A stretch of 64,000 nt of DNA from Megamerina dolium (Eukaryota; Arthropoda; Insecta; Diptera; Megamerinidae): positions 58,226,761 to 58,290,760 of the forward strand of contig OY978528.1 in assembly GCA_963854835.1 (NCBI GenBank), in the 5' to 3' direction. The position numbers and the translations under genes were made by a program. The notes under the pieces were generated by a model. It was not told where the DNA came from and ran no database searches. It saw nothing but the letters and a program-made list of their open reading frames with translations. This document shows positions 1 to 12,290 of this stretch, piece by piece (the first letter of the stretch is position 1; each line of letters starts with the position of its first letter).

Positions 1-620
1 TCCCTATATATACCACCAGAGAGGGAGAGCGGTGGGGGCCAATTTTATAAAGACATCATTTTTTCTTTTTGAAAAATAGATTGTAAGTGAATTTAGAAAA
101 TATATTCTGGTGATTTCTGGGCAAATATAGGGTTATTGCTAAATTAAATGTAATTTTTAATTTACTTTATAGGGCAACTCTCCTTAGGAGTAAATATAGG
201 GATAAGATTGTTAATACAATTTTTTTGTTAGCAATAATAAAAATGGGTGGGTTATACATTTTACCCATTTAGAGGCGATTCCTGGACAGCAGTGGAGTTA
301 ATTGTCAATTTTTTTAGATGTTCTTATGCATATTTGATCCCATATTTCAGATCTAATGCGGTGAAATCGGTTTTCGAACCGCCTTAATTGTTCTTCCTTA
401 GCATTTCCTCTGAACATATTTGCTCCCTATGTCCAACGCTTAATGATTTACATACAAAAGGGATATAAAAACACTTGTAAATCAAAAAATAACCCCAGCA
501 ATTGTAACTAGAGCTGTATGACTGGCACACATTACTTTTTCCTCACCAAGATTTCCTCTAAACACACTTACCCCCTATCTCCAAGCCCCTAAAAGGACTT
601 CTATACAAAATTTAAATTTT
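1..620. repeat. Dispersed modular repeat, family A (copy 1)
   Basis: Noncoding. Two plus-strand units start near 400 and 544, about 145 bp apart, each with a pyrimidine-rich line (gctccctatgtccaacgc; accccctatctccaagcc) followed by a word like tacaaaa. Around 170-220 the reverse complement of the same unit is visible, so the orientation changes inside the block. The same words recur at 3.9, 12.1, 15.1-15.6, 21.1-21.6, 34.2-34.4, 47.6 and 51.2 kb. No ORF supports a protein. It may be a nonautonomous element or a decayed satellite; the class is unknown. Confidence 0.55.
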
Positions 621-3378
621 AACTTTAAAAATAGTCAGAGTAGGATTCAAAACAGAAATTTAATTATGATTCCTTGGAGAGAAATCACAAAGTAATCAAA
701 ATTTTATATTTTTCACTTAACCAGGAAGTAAAATTATTGCTCAATGCAATTTAACCCACCTTGATTTATATACATTGGTTTGTGCCTTAACTATTTACAT
801 GTACAACATTTTTTGAAAGATTGAGTGCCTCCTATTTTAGAAATATATACTTTGGAAAAAAAAATGTTCAAAATCAAACAAGCGTGCCGTCTTAAATGTA
901 CCAACTTATGTCACATTTACTACTATTGATAAAATTACATTTCGGCATTATTGGAAAAATTCCTAAAATTCGAAATTATTTAAATTGTTTGCAATAAATG
1001 GAAAAAATTACAAGAAATTATCGTCAATATTGCAGAAATTTTTCGACATACAATTCATTCGAATATTCGAGTGCAGTACGGTTACTATATTCGTTGGATG
1101 ATATCATTTTTAATTTCTATCAACTTCTATATACTTTGTATACCTTACTTTTTGTATAGTAATATTAAAATAATTTTACCAACGATTTTTCTTATAATCG
1201 ACTTTCTTTTTCTCTTTCATTCTTTTCATCCTTTTAGGTAAGTTCAGCAAATACACAGTTTGGCACATACATATGAATATTTAAAATTTATTAATTTCGT
1301 AAGTACACATATGAATATATGAATTTACATTAACGTTGATTACAGAGTACAAAATGTAATATGCGCATTTCTTCCAAGAATCAAGAACTAAAACAAAAAA
1401 TATTCCTTGTTTCTGTTTTCTTATATTATTGCTAGTAACAAACTTACTTATATGCATTTAATGAATATCCTTAAATAATAATTTCAAAGTATTTATGCTG
1501 AACCATACGAATATACCGTATATATGTGCATATATATATATATATATTAAAGTGCTGCACCAATATGTATATCTTTTCACAAGTTTGAATATCGAATTGC
1601 AACAAATACTTGTTATTACCGAATACAAAAAAGACCCAAGAGTGACTGATTGATATTTGAAGTTATATCTTCAAAACATTTAGTGTTTGATTTTGGACAA
1701 TCTTCGAGTAGCAGTGTCAATCGAATATATCAATAGTGAGCTAATCAAATAAAATATGCTCGTGCAACACCTTAATACATACATGTGCATACGTACATAC
1801 ATATATAAAATAAGAAGAAATTACAAATGACGATTTCCTTATGTTTTTCTTCGAATGCCTTACAATACATGCATAAATGTGTGTGTGTATGTACGAGTAT
1901 ATTATAAGTTTGATATGGAAATGACCAAAGCAATTACACATTCGTACATTTGTATATATATATATATATTTATGTGTACATAATCGAAAGTATCTGATGG
2001 TGCTACTATGTACTTGGAGAATACAAAAGTGCATATTAATGGGGCGCGTACCCAAGCACATGGGCACATACACAACACCCAAACATAGCATACGTTCGCT
2101 CATTCATTTGCCACTCAACACTATTCTGAAGTGAACTTTAATTTAAAACTGAATGCTAAAGTAATTTTGTTGTTATTTTCTTCAATTTTATTTTTATTTA
2201 TTATTTGTTTTTTTTTTCTTACTCTTTATTAACTTATGTATGTATAATATGTAAATGATTTCAATGGAAAGGAATGAAAGGGCGGTGGATGGCATAAATA
2301 ATAATAAATTGAAATAAAAATATAGTATAAGAAAACAATAAGAGCAACAACAGAAATCATTAAAATAAGACGAAATGCAGCAATGGCAAAAGTGTAGCAA
2401 ATAATACACAAATACATACGTGCAATACAGATGTATGTAGATATTGTTTTTAGTTACTTACTTACTTACTTACCATATGTATATGCATAATATGTACTAT
2501 AAAGTAGCAGTAGTAGTAGTAGAAGTAAAAAATTAATTCATATCCGGTGCATGATTATGCACCAAAAACATCAAATTGCTTGGGAATATAATTTGTTTGG
2601 CTGTTTTTTTTTTTTTTTTGTTTTTCTTATTTTTCCTATTTAATTTTTTGCTTTAAAGAAAGAAATAATAATACAGAATCAAATATAGCAACATAATAAT
2701 AAGTATGTAGCACTACATACATAGTATGCTTATACCACTAGTATTAGTATAGCCTACACAATATGCAAGTACACAAATAATGATAATGTTAAGAAGTGGC
2801 ATTAAGAAAATGATGAATGAGGCAACAAGAAAAATTAATAAATACAAATAATGATAATGTTAGGAATCAGCATCAAGCATTATGATGAAACAATAACAAC
2901 AACAAAATTAATACTAAATGAACACATGTATTATAGAATCGACCAATTCAAAAAATCTATGTATATGATTAACAATACGTTAATGTTCAAAAAACGAATT
3001 GAAAACTAAAACAAGTTAGTGGGTTGCAATTAATAAATACTTGCTTTTAAACCAAAATAACTAAAATAACTATGATAAATATGATCATAGTAATGAAATT
3101 GTGAAAAGGATTCATCATCAACTGATTACTTAGATCAACTCAGACAAACAAATCGATCTAAGTAGTCAAATAATAATAAAATACGCAAATGAAAAAAAAT
3201 AAAGGTATTATCCACCGAACAAAATATACATTTGAATTCAACTGCGTAATCGATTTGTCTCATTCAAATCGTATTTCGTTTCTAAACTTAAAACATTATT
3301 ATGAAATGTAAAACCAATGGTTACGAAATATAAAAAATTCATTGAAACATCCAGAATCGCCCATAGAGGAGTAAAATA
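621..3378. other. AT-rich noncoding stretch
   Basis: No gene seen. It holds a family D fragment around 900-1060 (ggcattattgg, tcgtcaatattgcag), an (AT)n run near 1528-1547, a TACT tetranucleotide run at 2452-2473, a poly-T run near 2606-2622, and many short repeats made of tacatatgtatg-like words. A short hairpin pairs tacttagatc (near 3125) with gatctaagta (near 3154). Confidence 0.5.
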
Positions 3379-3891
3379 TAAGGTGTAGTAAAAGAAATCC
3401 ATTATTTTTCCAATAGATGGCTTTAGTAATGTGTATCTCGCGTTGTATAAGTTCGATGGAGTTACGCTAGATGAAGTTAGAAAGATAGGATTTCGTACTA
3501 AAAAAACTTTTCAGGCAGTTTTGTGATTGCTTGACTCAGTATTGTTTGAGCACGCGTCAAAGATGGACACCAGTAAAGAGAAAATACACCATATTTTACA
3601 GTTTTTCTTCGATAAAGGCGAAAACGCAATATAAGAGCAATTGTGCCACACATATCGATAGTGACTCGTCAGAAGCTCCGGGAGCTTGGTTGGAAGGTTC
3701 TTATGCATCCACCCTATAATCCGGACCTGGCACCAAGTGATTAATACCTGTTCCTGTCTATAGCGAGTGATGGCAACAAGTTATCGAACAAAACTGTGCA
3801 TATTTGACCTAAATCGGATCATTCTAACTGTGCTAAATAAAACCTTAAATTTAATGCAAAAATAATGGGTTTCTTTATACTAGACCGAATA
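3379..3891 (+). mobile_element. Internally deleted mariner, irritans/Himar type
   Basis: About 510 bp with imperfect inverted ends: 5' tagtaaaagaaatccattat near 3386-3405 against the complement of aataatgggtttctttatac at 3861-3880. Flanking TA dinucleotides are plausible at 3379-3380 and 3890-3891. The coding relic starts at the ATG at 3563 and begins MDTSKEKIHHILQFFFDKGE, the usual N-terminus of irritans-group transposases. It then jumps across a large internal deletion to the C-terminal part, with TRQKLRELGWKVL and the third-aspartate motif HPPYNPDLAPSD near 3710-3740. A family-like C-terminus (CAYLT, stop, IGSF) follows near 3797-3826. The first two catalytic aspartates are deleted, so this copy can move only if another transposase acts on its ends. 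Confidence 0.85.
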
Positions 3892-3924
3892 TATAACCGA
3901 CTCACATAAATTTTTTTTCCTTAA

Positions 3925-4250
3925 CCTTTTTTCTGCAAATACTTACCTTCTACTTCTACCACTTAGAGGTGCTGCCATACAAAATTAGTGTTTTTCTAAA
4001 ATTCGCTCCCTTCGAGACAAAAGTACATATACTTGCTCATCCCTATCACGACCACTTGGAATTAAAAATATAAAAAATTAACAAAAATTCTATCAAATCC
4101 GATTCCATCGCCCTCAGGGTACGCAGAGAGAAGGTTAATATATGACTCAACCCCATAAGCTTTGTTGCCCATCATTTTCTCAGAACATTATTGCTGTCTA
4201 TCTTTATTCGCTAGAGAGATTTCCCTACAACATGTTCTTAAAAGCACCTA
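3925..4250 (+). repeat. Dispersed modular repeat, family A (copy 2)
   Basis: Degenerate units with cttaccttctacttctacc, then gaggtgctgccatacaaaat near 3971-3990, followed by weaker units near 4030 and 4180. It lies just downstream of the mariner relic. No coding potential. Confidence 0.5.
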
Positions 4251-5864
4251 AAAATTTACATAATTTCCGAGGAATCACAGTAACTAAGATCGGTTAAATC
4301 TCTGATCTACCCTCAATAATTTATCCCAACATTCCCCCCAAATATATTCACTCACTTTTTTTTTTGGGAGATTCCTTTCAAAATGTTTGTTTTTATAAAA
4401 CTGAGAAGACATCTTTGGCTTTAGTGTTTCAGAAGTTTTAAACAGCCATCGTAATACACTGAGTCTCCTAAAAATGGGAGAAAAAATATTTTCATTTTCT
4501 AACTCCTTGTACTTCACCTTGTACTTTACAAACAAATTAATTCAATAATGATTGGGAAATTCGGTTTGACGGTAGAACTGATAGGATTTCTAGGTCATAA
4601 ACTATTAGAAGTCATTTTCAGAGATCTCACTTGATGACAACTGTGTACTATTAAAAGAGTTCTGTGGTAACCCTAACCAGTGGCACTCGGACTGTGTACG
4701 ATAACGCTACATTTAATTTTGTTAAATACTCTGGTCCTCTGTATATTATACATTTTTATTGTGGTGTCGTGTAATAGTCCTTAAAATTAATTTCATATCA
4801 ATCCTTTTGTAATATATACTTTTGTCTATAAATCAAATTTCAAAGATGGCAGAAAAAGATACGTATATTATGATTCCTTTGTGATTACTCATAGCTTTAC
4901 ACTACACACTGAGGAAGCTTTTACATTTCTAACATTGACTTCATATACTCTGCGGGATATCTAAACAATGCAACAGTAGCCATCATATTCATATAATTTA
5001 TAAAACCAAATTAAATATTTATCAAAATGAATTTAAATCAAAATAAATTCCTCTAAGGGAAGTAAATAATTACAGTGATAAATGAAGAGAAAGTACAGAT
5101 GTTCAAGTGGCTGATGAAAAAATATGTACATATGTGCATATATGCATATAAATTTTCCGTTCAATATAGCATGAGCGTAGCGCATTCTATAAGTAATATA
5201 CAAGTACGAATATACATATATATTATATATTGTACAACATCCCCATTCACCCCTATGTGTATTGCACAAGTAATATAAAATTGAAAAAAAAAAAATATTA
5301 ATTACCATTCTAAAAATCTAAACAGAAAAAACAACAATAATAACATTACAATAATAAAAGTAAAAAATGTTTATTAAAAAGAATTTACATAAACACAGAA
5401 AAAGCAAATTTAATTAATCTTTCTTTTTTTTTTCCTTATTACATAGTTTGTGTATTTTTATTGTTGAAAAGCTAATAGTTGTGGCAATTGTCTGTGACTA
5501 TAGCTATTGTATAAAATTTTAGCAAATTGAGAAAATGTAAAAAAAACTACAATTACCGGTGCGACATTTTAAATCAATTTAAAAAGATATTGTCGTACCT
5601 ACACGCTGCCCCTAAATGCAATTAATGCCACATAATTGTGAAAATCATGTACATGATGGCACTAATATTTACGATAATTTTATTGCAAAAACATACATTG
5701 AACTATGAACAAGTTATTAAGTAGCATCAAGTCAAAATTGGATAAAGATTGAACTTAAAATTTTTTTGAAAGAATCTGGGATGTGCTTTTGGAGGCTCAA
5801 TAACTGAAACAGCAATATTTTTTAAAATAAAAATTATACAATTGCAATAATACAAATTTTCCAC
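4251..5864. other. AT-rich noncoding stretch
   Basis: No gene, RNA or transposon signature recognised. Open frames here are short and of low complexity. A patch near 5075-5280 is rich in tatatgtacata words. Confidence 0.45.
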
Positions 5865-6140
5865 TAGAAATTCACCCTTTTCCCACACAAAAACACCCTT
5901 TTTCAAGCCAAATACATATTTAGATAAATCAAATGTATCAGTTTGCAAACCAAATTCGTCCCTCTCCAAAGGAAACCACAATCCTAATGAATTGTCTTAA
6001 AAATGTTGTGATAACAAATTTAGTGCTCTACAAACCACGTGCCACGTTTTTCAAACCAAATCACCTTAATCCGAATACATCCCAATTCAACTTCTTCCAA
6101 ATCAAATTCATTACTTTTCAAAGCAAGATCATCGAAGCAT
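5865..6140. repeat. Degenerate minisatellite, core CAAACCAAAT
   Basis: Units of about 21-24 bp recur, each ending in a word like caaaccaaat or caagccaaat: near 5904 (caagccaaatac), 5930 (aaatcaaatg), 5945 (gcaaaccaaatt), 6053 (tcaaaccaaatc) and 6100 (ccaaatcaaatt). On the minus strand the array is partly open and reads as a degenerate 7-8 residue repeat (DEFGLQT, DTFDLSKY, VFGLKKG, VFVWEKG, EFLVE). I read this as a decayed minisatellite rather than a gene, because stops interrupt the frame on both sides. Confidence 0.55.
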
Positions 6141-6525
6141 TAATTAAGACAAACATCTTATGATTATTAGAAATTTAGACATTTTTTTGAAAAAAAAAGT
6201 TTGTTTTGTCTATTCGGTCGTTGTCCAGCCAAACTAGCCAAATCCTCGAGGCCATCATTTTGAAATTTTGTAAAAGGCGAAGCGTGCCACTCTCTTGTGC
6301 TATACCATACCCTCAATGATCATTGCAGCAAATAAAAGACATTCCGCTTCCGAACCATAAGAACCAGTACCGGAACCAGAATCAGTTATGAAAAACATTT
6401 TATGAATGGGTTAGTTTGGTTTGTGATTATGAATTGTAAAAGCCTAAATACTTTTTTTTTTTTTTTGTAATTACTTGGTATGCTAAAAGGTTAATTTTGT
6501 TTTGTAAAAGGAAGCATTTGGATTC

Positions 6526-7080
6526 CTCTTCTTCTTCTTATGTGGCCATAACAATCGATGATCGATTTAGGCCGAACATATAATGCGGCGTCAGTCTTCT
6601 CTGTTTTTCGCTTGCTGACGCCAATTGGATATTCCAAGCGCCGCCAGGTTACCCAACGCTTGGTCCTTCCACCGGAGGTTTGGTCTTCCTCTTCTTCTGC
6701 GTCCTCCAGCGGGTGCTGAATTAAATACCCTCTTCGCTGGAACGTCTTCTTCCATTCGCTCGATATGACCTAGCCAGCGCAGCCGCTGGATTTTGATTCA
6801 CCTGACTATGTCAATGAGCTAATACAGCTCATCGGTGCACCTCATTCGATACTTGCCTTCAACGCAAATAGTTCCGAAGATCCTGCACAGAACTCCAAGC
6901 ATCCTTCCATCTGTGGTCGAAATTGTCCAGGCTTCTGCGCAATATGTTAAGAAAGGAATAATGAGGGACTTGTAGAGAATGATTTTCAATCTACGAGAGA
7001 GGGCTCGACTACTCAATTGCTTACTCAGTCCAAAGTAACACCTGTTACCAAGATTTATCCTATGCATGATCTCCAGGCTG
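6526..7080 (-). mobile_element. Non-LTR retrotransposon 3' fragment
   Basis: On the minus strand the region encodes the post-reverse-transcriptase part of the element also seen at 51566-52550. It includes NRCYFGLSKQLSSRALSRRL, then an AEAWTIST segment, then MLGVLCRIFGTICVEGKYR (6819-7067), and after frame breaks the RWLGH and GRPN-like tail coded at 6640-6790. The 3' untranslated end (ttatgtggccataacaatcg near 6539 on the plus strand) matches the 3' end of the other copy. It is truncated at the 5' end and lacks the YADD box. Several frame breaks make it a dead copy. Confidence 0.85.
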
Positions 7081-7260
7081 ACTTGATTACAGTGTCATTT
7101 GGAATATAAAATGGTATATTAGGTCCAAAAAATTACTGAATTTGAAACAGAAAAACTTAATTTTTAGGCTGGAAATCACATTCCAAACATATCAATCCAT
7201 TTTCGTCATTATTGCAAACATTCAACGCTAATTCAGTACAGTGTTAGATCACTAGGTAAG
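7081..7260. repeat. Family D repeat fragment
   Basis: Noncoding stretch with the family word tcgtcattattgcaaacatt near 7203-7222, shared with loci at 0.9, 32.4 and 40.2-41.1 kb. Its borders are not clear. Confidence 0.35.
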
Positions 7261-8319
7261 CGATTTCTCAAAAAAAAAATTCTAATTTATAGAAAATAAA
7301 ATATCAAAGAAATAATTAAAATAAAATAATGTAAATAAGTAGGTACTAAAATAAATTGAATTTAAAATGAAAAGAAATAGAAGAAGAAGAAGAAACCAGC
7401 AACGCACACAATATACAAAAATACACACACACACATACATATTCGAACATTAACTATACTCAAATAGCAATGCCATTGGCGTCATCGTCATCATCGTCGT
7501 CGTCGAATTCGTCTTCATTGGCGCTAAAGTCACAATTTACTTCTGCTACCGCAGACGTTGGTATTCGGCTGCCCTTAATTATGCCCATACAATCTCACTC
7601 TCACTTCGTAGTTGTACAAATTTTTAATGTTAGACGCAATTTATTTTAATTGGAATAATTTTATTTGTCTTTATGTTTATTCATTATGCAGCCTAATGAA
7701 TTTTACTATTACAGTTTACATACTTATAAATACATATAGTTGTACTTGTTATGATGGCAATGGGGTATGCAGAGTGGTATTGTATTGTAACAATTCATTT
7801 CACGTTATTAATAAATACCTACACATGTACATGTACTATATATGTACACACTCATACCTATACACATGTTGTCGGGAGAAAAGATGAATAAAATAAATAG
7901 CGTATGCGGTATGATGACGATATTTTTGTACAAAATAATTTAATTAGTATTTGAATGAATATATTGTATACATATTGTACTTGTGTGTGTGAGTGTGAGA
8001 GAGTGTGGGGTTTTTTATTATTCAAATTTTTTAAATTATTAATATGTAAGTCATTATGCATGTATTTAAACCCAAATTGGTTATTAACAATACCTATGAA
8101 CAAAAACCAATTACAATCAGGAATTCTTGAATCATCTGGAAGGTTAAATAATGACGCAAAGTTGCTAGTAAAAAATTTCGAATATGAATTACTCGAATTC
8201 ACGACCACATAAACTGGAGACATTCTACTTTTAAGCCAATTGAACGCTAGCTCATATATTGGAAGGTTCCACAAGTTTTCGTGAAGAAGATCGTACGTAT
8301 AACCAATAGAAAATCCATA
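7261..8319. other. AT-rich noncoding stretch with short microsatellites
   Basis: Holds a (GAA)n patch near 7378-7394, a run of cgtcatcatcgtcgtcgtcg near 7479-7505, and short tg-rich words near 7984-8010. No gene recognised. Confidence 0.45.
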
Positions 8320-8321
8320 TA

Positions 8322-9185
8322 CGAAGGCGGTCCCAGAACTACCCAACAACAAATTTGGGAAAATTTTTCTTTATTTCTCAACATAATCTCCTTTTAGCTC
8401 TATACACTGTTCCCAGCGATATTCTATAGCTTCGATACCATGTTTATAGTATAAACTGTCTAGCTCATTAAAAAGCCATCTACCGCAAACTCCACCTCTT
8501 CTTTGCAAATCTTCTACCACCAAGCCATTTTTTTTAAATTTGAAAATAGAAAATAATCCGAAGGAGCTAAATCTGGCGAATAAGGTGCATGCTAAAGCAA
8601 TTCGAGCTTTAACTCATTGATTTTGACCATCGCAATAGCGGATGTGTGAACTGGTGTTTTTGTTCTATTGTGAGCAAATGCGGCACCCATCTTGCACACA
8701 GTTTTTTCATCTCCAAATTTTCGGTCAATATACGATGTATAGCACTTTTTTAAAAGCTTGTAATTTCACCTAGCTCACGTAGCTTTAGCCGTCGATCATC
8801 CAATACCATTTTGTGGATTTTCTTCATCGTTTATGGTGTAGCCACCTCAATTGATCGACCACTACGGTGTTCGTCTTGGCAGCTCGTACGACCTCGTTTA
8901 AACTCTGCCACCCAATATTGTATAGTCGTAAACGAAGGAGCAGACTTCTAGTATGATCTAGTTCGGTTTTAATATTCGTTGGACTGAGACCTTTCAAATG
9001 AAAATTGAATTACATCCACTGAGGTCGTTGCCTTTCGATGGCTCCAAAAAATACTAAACAACGTGGCGCCTTAAAACTAAAAACATTTGTTTTATAAGGT
9101 TGCCACTTTTCACCAAAGTAACTTTTTTCAAACTACTGCCGCCAAGTCAGTCGGGTCAAGTCGGGTAGTTCTGGGACTGCCCTCG
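8322..9185 (-). mobile_element. Mariner element, mellifera/irritans-like, internally deleted
   Basis: 864 bp flanked by TA at 8320-8321 and 9186-9187. The ends are inverted repeats of about 26 bp built on cagtcccagaactaccc: ggtcccagaactacccaac on the left, and the complement of tcgggtagttctgggactgc on the right. The transposase reads on the minus strand from about 9045 to the stop at 8371-8373. The N-terminus MEPSKGNDLS is broken by frameshifts. Between FGDEKTVCKMGA and PVHTS the whole central domain with the first two aspartates is deleted. The third motif survives as PYSPDLAPSDYFLF, and the C-terminus is RWEQCIELKGDYVEK. Its closest relative here is the copy at 50335-51151. Confidence 0.9.
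8371..9050 (-). pseudogene. Mariner transposase pseudogene
   Basis: Relic of a DD34D transposase, a cut-and-paste enzyme that would act on the flanking inverted ends in the nucleus. What remains is roughly the first 15 codons, scattered helix-turn-helix parts, and the C-terminal third from HTSAIAMVKINE to the end. Multiple stops and the missing catalytic centre rule out activity. Confidence 0.8.
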
Positions 9186-9187
9186 TA

Positions 9188-10345
9188 AATGGTGGTGCAA
9201 ATATAAGTTAACCATATATTTAGCTAAATAAAAATCAGCTACCGCAGCCATTTTTTATGGAATTTGATTTCATAAAGCTGACTTCATCGACCGGCTTTGC
9301 AATCCTATGAACCAAATTTTGTCTTGTTCTCACTCTGTCTCACAAATGGCTTGGATTATATTCCGAGCAAAATCAGAAAATGTTACCGTCCGCATAACAT
9401 CGATCTTTATAGCACTCCCCATAAAAAAATTCAAATCAATCCAAAATCTGTGCCAAACTGTAACTTTCTGTGGATGCCAATTATGTTCGTTAACATAGCC
9501 TCGTCACAATTAGACGCCCATTTCGAGTTACTCTAAGACCGAAACTGAAAAGCGATAACAAAGCGGCAAATTATTTGTCTTCAAGGCAAGAAATAATTCG
9601 AAATATTTCAGCAAAATTCTCATAAGGTTTAATTGCCTGATGTTTCTAAAATAACAGCCCCTATTAATAAGGTTTATCATTTGCATGATTTTTAGGCTGT
9701 AGCCATTATTTATGATGATAAACAAAGTATTTTGCTAATTTTAAAATTGTACCATAACTCAAAACAGTGATTTCTTGTTATTGGAACTGACAGATAGATA
9801 TAAATAATTTAAAAAATAATTATTTTTTTAATTAAAAACATTTTGACATAGAATTGTAGATATAATACACCACATATTAAACACGCGAATGCAGAGCAGG
9901 CAATAATTTTAAGGCGGCATCGATACCCATCTCCATGGCATCACTCATTTTTGCCCAAGCACACACACACACAAGCACACACAAGCACACATTCGTGGCT
10001 CACCCACTCCCATACTTACAACAAATGCTTGCGTTTTTCTTCTTGCGCTCACACACATACTTGACTCGTACACGCACACACTTTAACACACAGATTCTTT
10101 TACGTTATGTACATGGAAATCTTTCTAAGAAAAGTGCATTTCTCTTTCTTTAGAATTTTTCTTGCATCAATATTAAGTTGTTAACTTGCAACTATCACCA
10201 CAACTATATAGCTCTTAAAAGTGCTGTTCTCCTGGCATCAATATAGTAAAATTATTCAACTGCATTTTTCTACTACGCAAACTACACTATATTTGTTTTT
10301 GTAACAAATGCATTATAATATTTACAACAGCAATAAGAAATAGTT

Positions 10346-10378
<33 letters not shown>

Positions 10379-11099
10379 TTAATAATAATAATGATATTCT
10401 TTTAAAATTGCTGCAACAATCATTTAAAATATAAAGTTGTACCAACTCATACTTGTTTGTGTAATTGAGAGGAAAGAAATATTGTATTGGCTTCAATCAA
10501 TACTATCCAGCCACTTGAATAAATCTCTGTATGCATCTAAATTTGAATGTACAAATAAAATATATACATTCACACTGCTATTTTTGCTGCATTTCATGCA
10601 ACAAAAAGAAACAAATTCTCTAGCTGATTTATTTTCGCGGTTTGTCTTGTTATTTTGTTGAGTTTTCTGTTTGTTGTTGCACTGAGAGTAGATACTAAAG
10701 AATTTCCCCAATTGCATTGCTGGTATATCAACTCATCACAAACCAACCAACGAAACAACAAATCCTTGCCCCCGTTACGCATAAGGCAACATCATCTAAT
10801 AAATTCTCATACTCTTTTGTACCAATATATTCTTTCAAAATCTCACTCTCCCATAGACACAATCACTCAATTTATTATTCTCTCTCTCTCTCATTCTCTC
10901 TCGCTAACTCACTGTTGCCAACTAAGCGCATTTCAGATGAATTTAGGTGGAACTTGTTGAAAATAAGTAAAAAATTGAAAATTTATCACAATATTTCGTT
11001 TCGAGAGGCGCGTATTTTTTTTAAATTACACTTTGCAACTGAATTTTTAGCAACTTTCTTTTTGGCAACACTGTTTTTGGCAGCTCAGCTGTTTTCGTG
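9188..11099. other. AT-rich noncoding stretch with microsatellites
   Basis: Slightly more complex sequence at 9240-9730 has two overlapping short ORFs but no domain I recognise. It could be a decayed coding fragment. Further along lie (CA)-rich words at 9961-9990 and 10050-10095, a (TAA)n array at 10346-10393, and a pyrimidine tract at 10880-10903. No gene supported. Confidence 0.4.
10346..10393. repeat. (TAA)n microsatellite
   Basis: About 16 trinucleotide units with one ATT interruption near 10379 and a decayed right edge. Confidence 0.9.
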
Positions 11100-11967
11100 T
11101 ACCATGCTATTGTCAAACATGTTCAGTTTGGTCTATAATTAACCCAGGAATCGACTTAAAAACGAACAACGGTGGCAGATTATTGAATTTTATTATCAAA
11201 ATTCATGCTCGATTAAGAAAGTGCATCAAGCACTTCTTCCATTTATAGTCAGTTTGGGCGCTGGCAAAAATAGATGAAAATCCACTTTTTTATCGGAAAA
11301 TTGGGTTCAGCAACGAAGCTCATTTCTAATTGAATGGATACGTAAACAATCAAAATTGCCGTATTTGGTGTGAAGGGCAGCCAAGAGCATTGCAAGAACT
11401 ACCAATGCATCCCGGAAAATGCACTGTTTGGTGTGAATTATGGGCCGGTGGCATCATTGGACCGTACTTCTTCAAAGACGACGAATGCAGGAAGGTTACT
11501 TGAGTAGCGAGCGCTACCGTGCCATGACTACAAACTTTTTTTTGCCCAAAATGGAAGAGCTGGACTTGGCTTACATATGGTTTTAACAAGACGGTGCCAC
11601 ATGCCACACAGTACGCGAAACGATGGCCCAATTGAGAGGCGAGTTTGGTGAACAGTTTTTTTGACGTTTGAGGCTGGTCAATTGGCCTTTAGACTATTTT
11701 TTGTGGGACTATGTTAAGGCTCATGTCTATAATGACAAGCCCGCAACGGTTGGCGCACTGAAAGCCAATATTGAAGAATTTATTCGTGGGATACCGGCCG
11801 ATATGTTGGAGAGAGTATACCAAAATTGGACCCAGCGTAAGAACATGAAATCATCTTTAAACATTGAATTATATAGATCGTTCTATCGACTCAAATAAAG
11901 ATTTCCTACATTTCTCTAAATTTTATGTTTCTTTTTTAAATCCGAAGGCTCTTAAAAAATCACCCTG
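11100..11967 (+). mobile_element. IS630-Tc1-mariner element, DLTPLD-type lineage, broken
   Basis: The right end reads ggctcttaaaaaatcaccctg and is followed by TA at 11968-11969. The left end is not clear and may lie upstream, near 10940. The coding relic begins at 11146, where the expected ATG is AGG. It continues EQRWQIIEFYYQNSCSI, loses the rest of the N-terminal domain, and resumes as a frame-broken catalytic domain: FSNEAHF in place of FSDEAHF, NQNCRIWCEG, CTVWCELWAGGIIGPYFFKD, a QDGATCHTVRE motif preceded by a stop, then LVNWPLDYFLWDYVKAHVYN. The stretch PPRSCDLTP before LDYFLW is missing. Clearly dead. Confidence 0.8.
11668..11898 (+). pseudogene. C-terminal fragment of ITm transposase
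   Basis: Open frame of 76 codons covering the C-terminal domain (LDYFLWDYVKAHVYNDKPAT through YQNWTQRKNM), ending at TAA 11896-11898. It is the longest uninterrupted part of the element's transposase and carries no complete catalytic triad. The frame opens with TTG, so it is not an independent gene. Confidence 0.7.
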
Positions 11968-12129
11968 TAAAATGTTTGAAAAGTTCACAAATAATTTATG
12001 AACTTATTGAATTTATTTTCAAAACCAAAATGAAAGAAAAGCTCTTACTGAGAGACAAATACACCTATATGTACCTAGAGTCGCTTCTCTACAAACTTTA
12101 CTTTTATTAATTTCATTAAAAAGTAAAGG

Positions 12130-12290
12130 AATTGTTATCCCATTTACAGGTGTTTTTAGTTTATTTTGTAGAGAAGTCTTCCTAAAGAGTAAATATAGCA
12201 CGTAATTATGTTCGGAAATAAGATTTAGCAATATAAATTAATAAGGTTCGGTAATGTATTTTACCTGTCTAAGAGTATCCTAGGAGGGGT
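12130..12290 (-). repeat. Family A fragment
   Basis: The reverse complement shows a unit with a short pyrimidine line and acttctctacaaaataaac, matching the family A layout. It directly precedes the first SINE, which appears to have inserted into it. Confidence 0.4.

Noticed and set aside
360..385. tRNA B-box-like word ggttttcgaacc
   Set aside because: One base too long for a B box on either strand, no A box, and no cloverleaf.
2452..2473. Retrotransposon tail, because of the TACT repeat
   Set aside because: The neighbouring bases do not match the retrotransposon 3' end in either orientation; treated as a plain tetranucleotide repeat.
7858..8352. 164-codon minus-strand frame
   Set aside because: It crosses the end of the 8.3 kb mariner into unrelated flanking DNA and has repetitive composition.
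10717..11142. 141-codon plus-strand frame
   Set aside because: Runs through a pyrimidine tract and into the ITm element; no family features.
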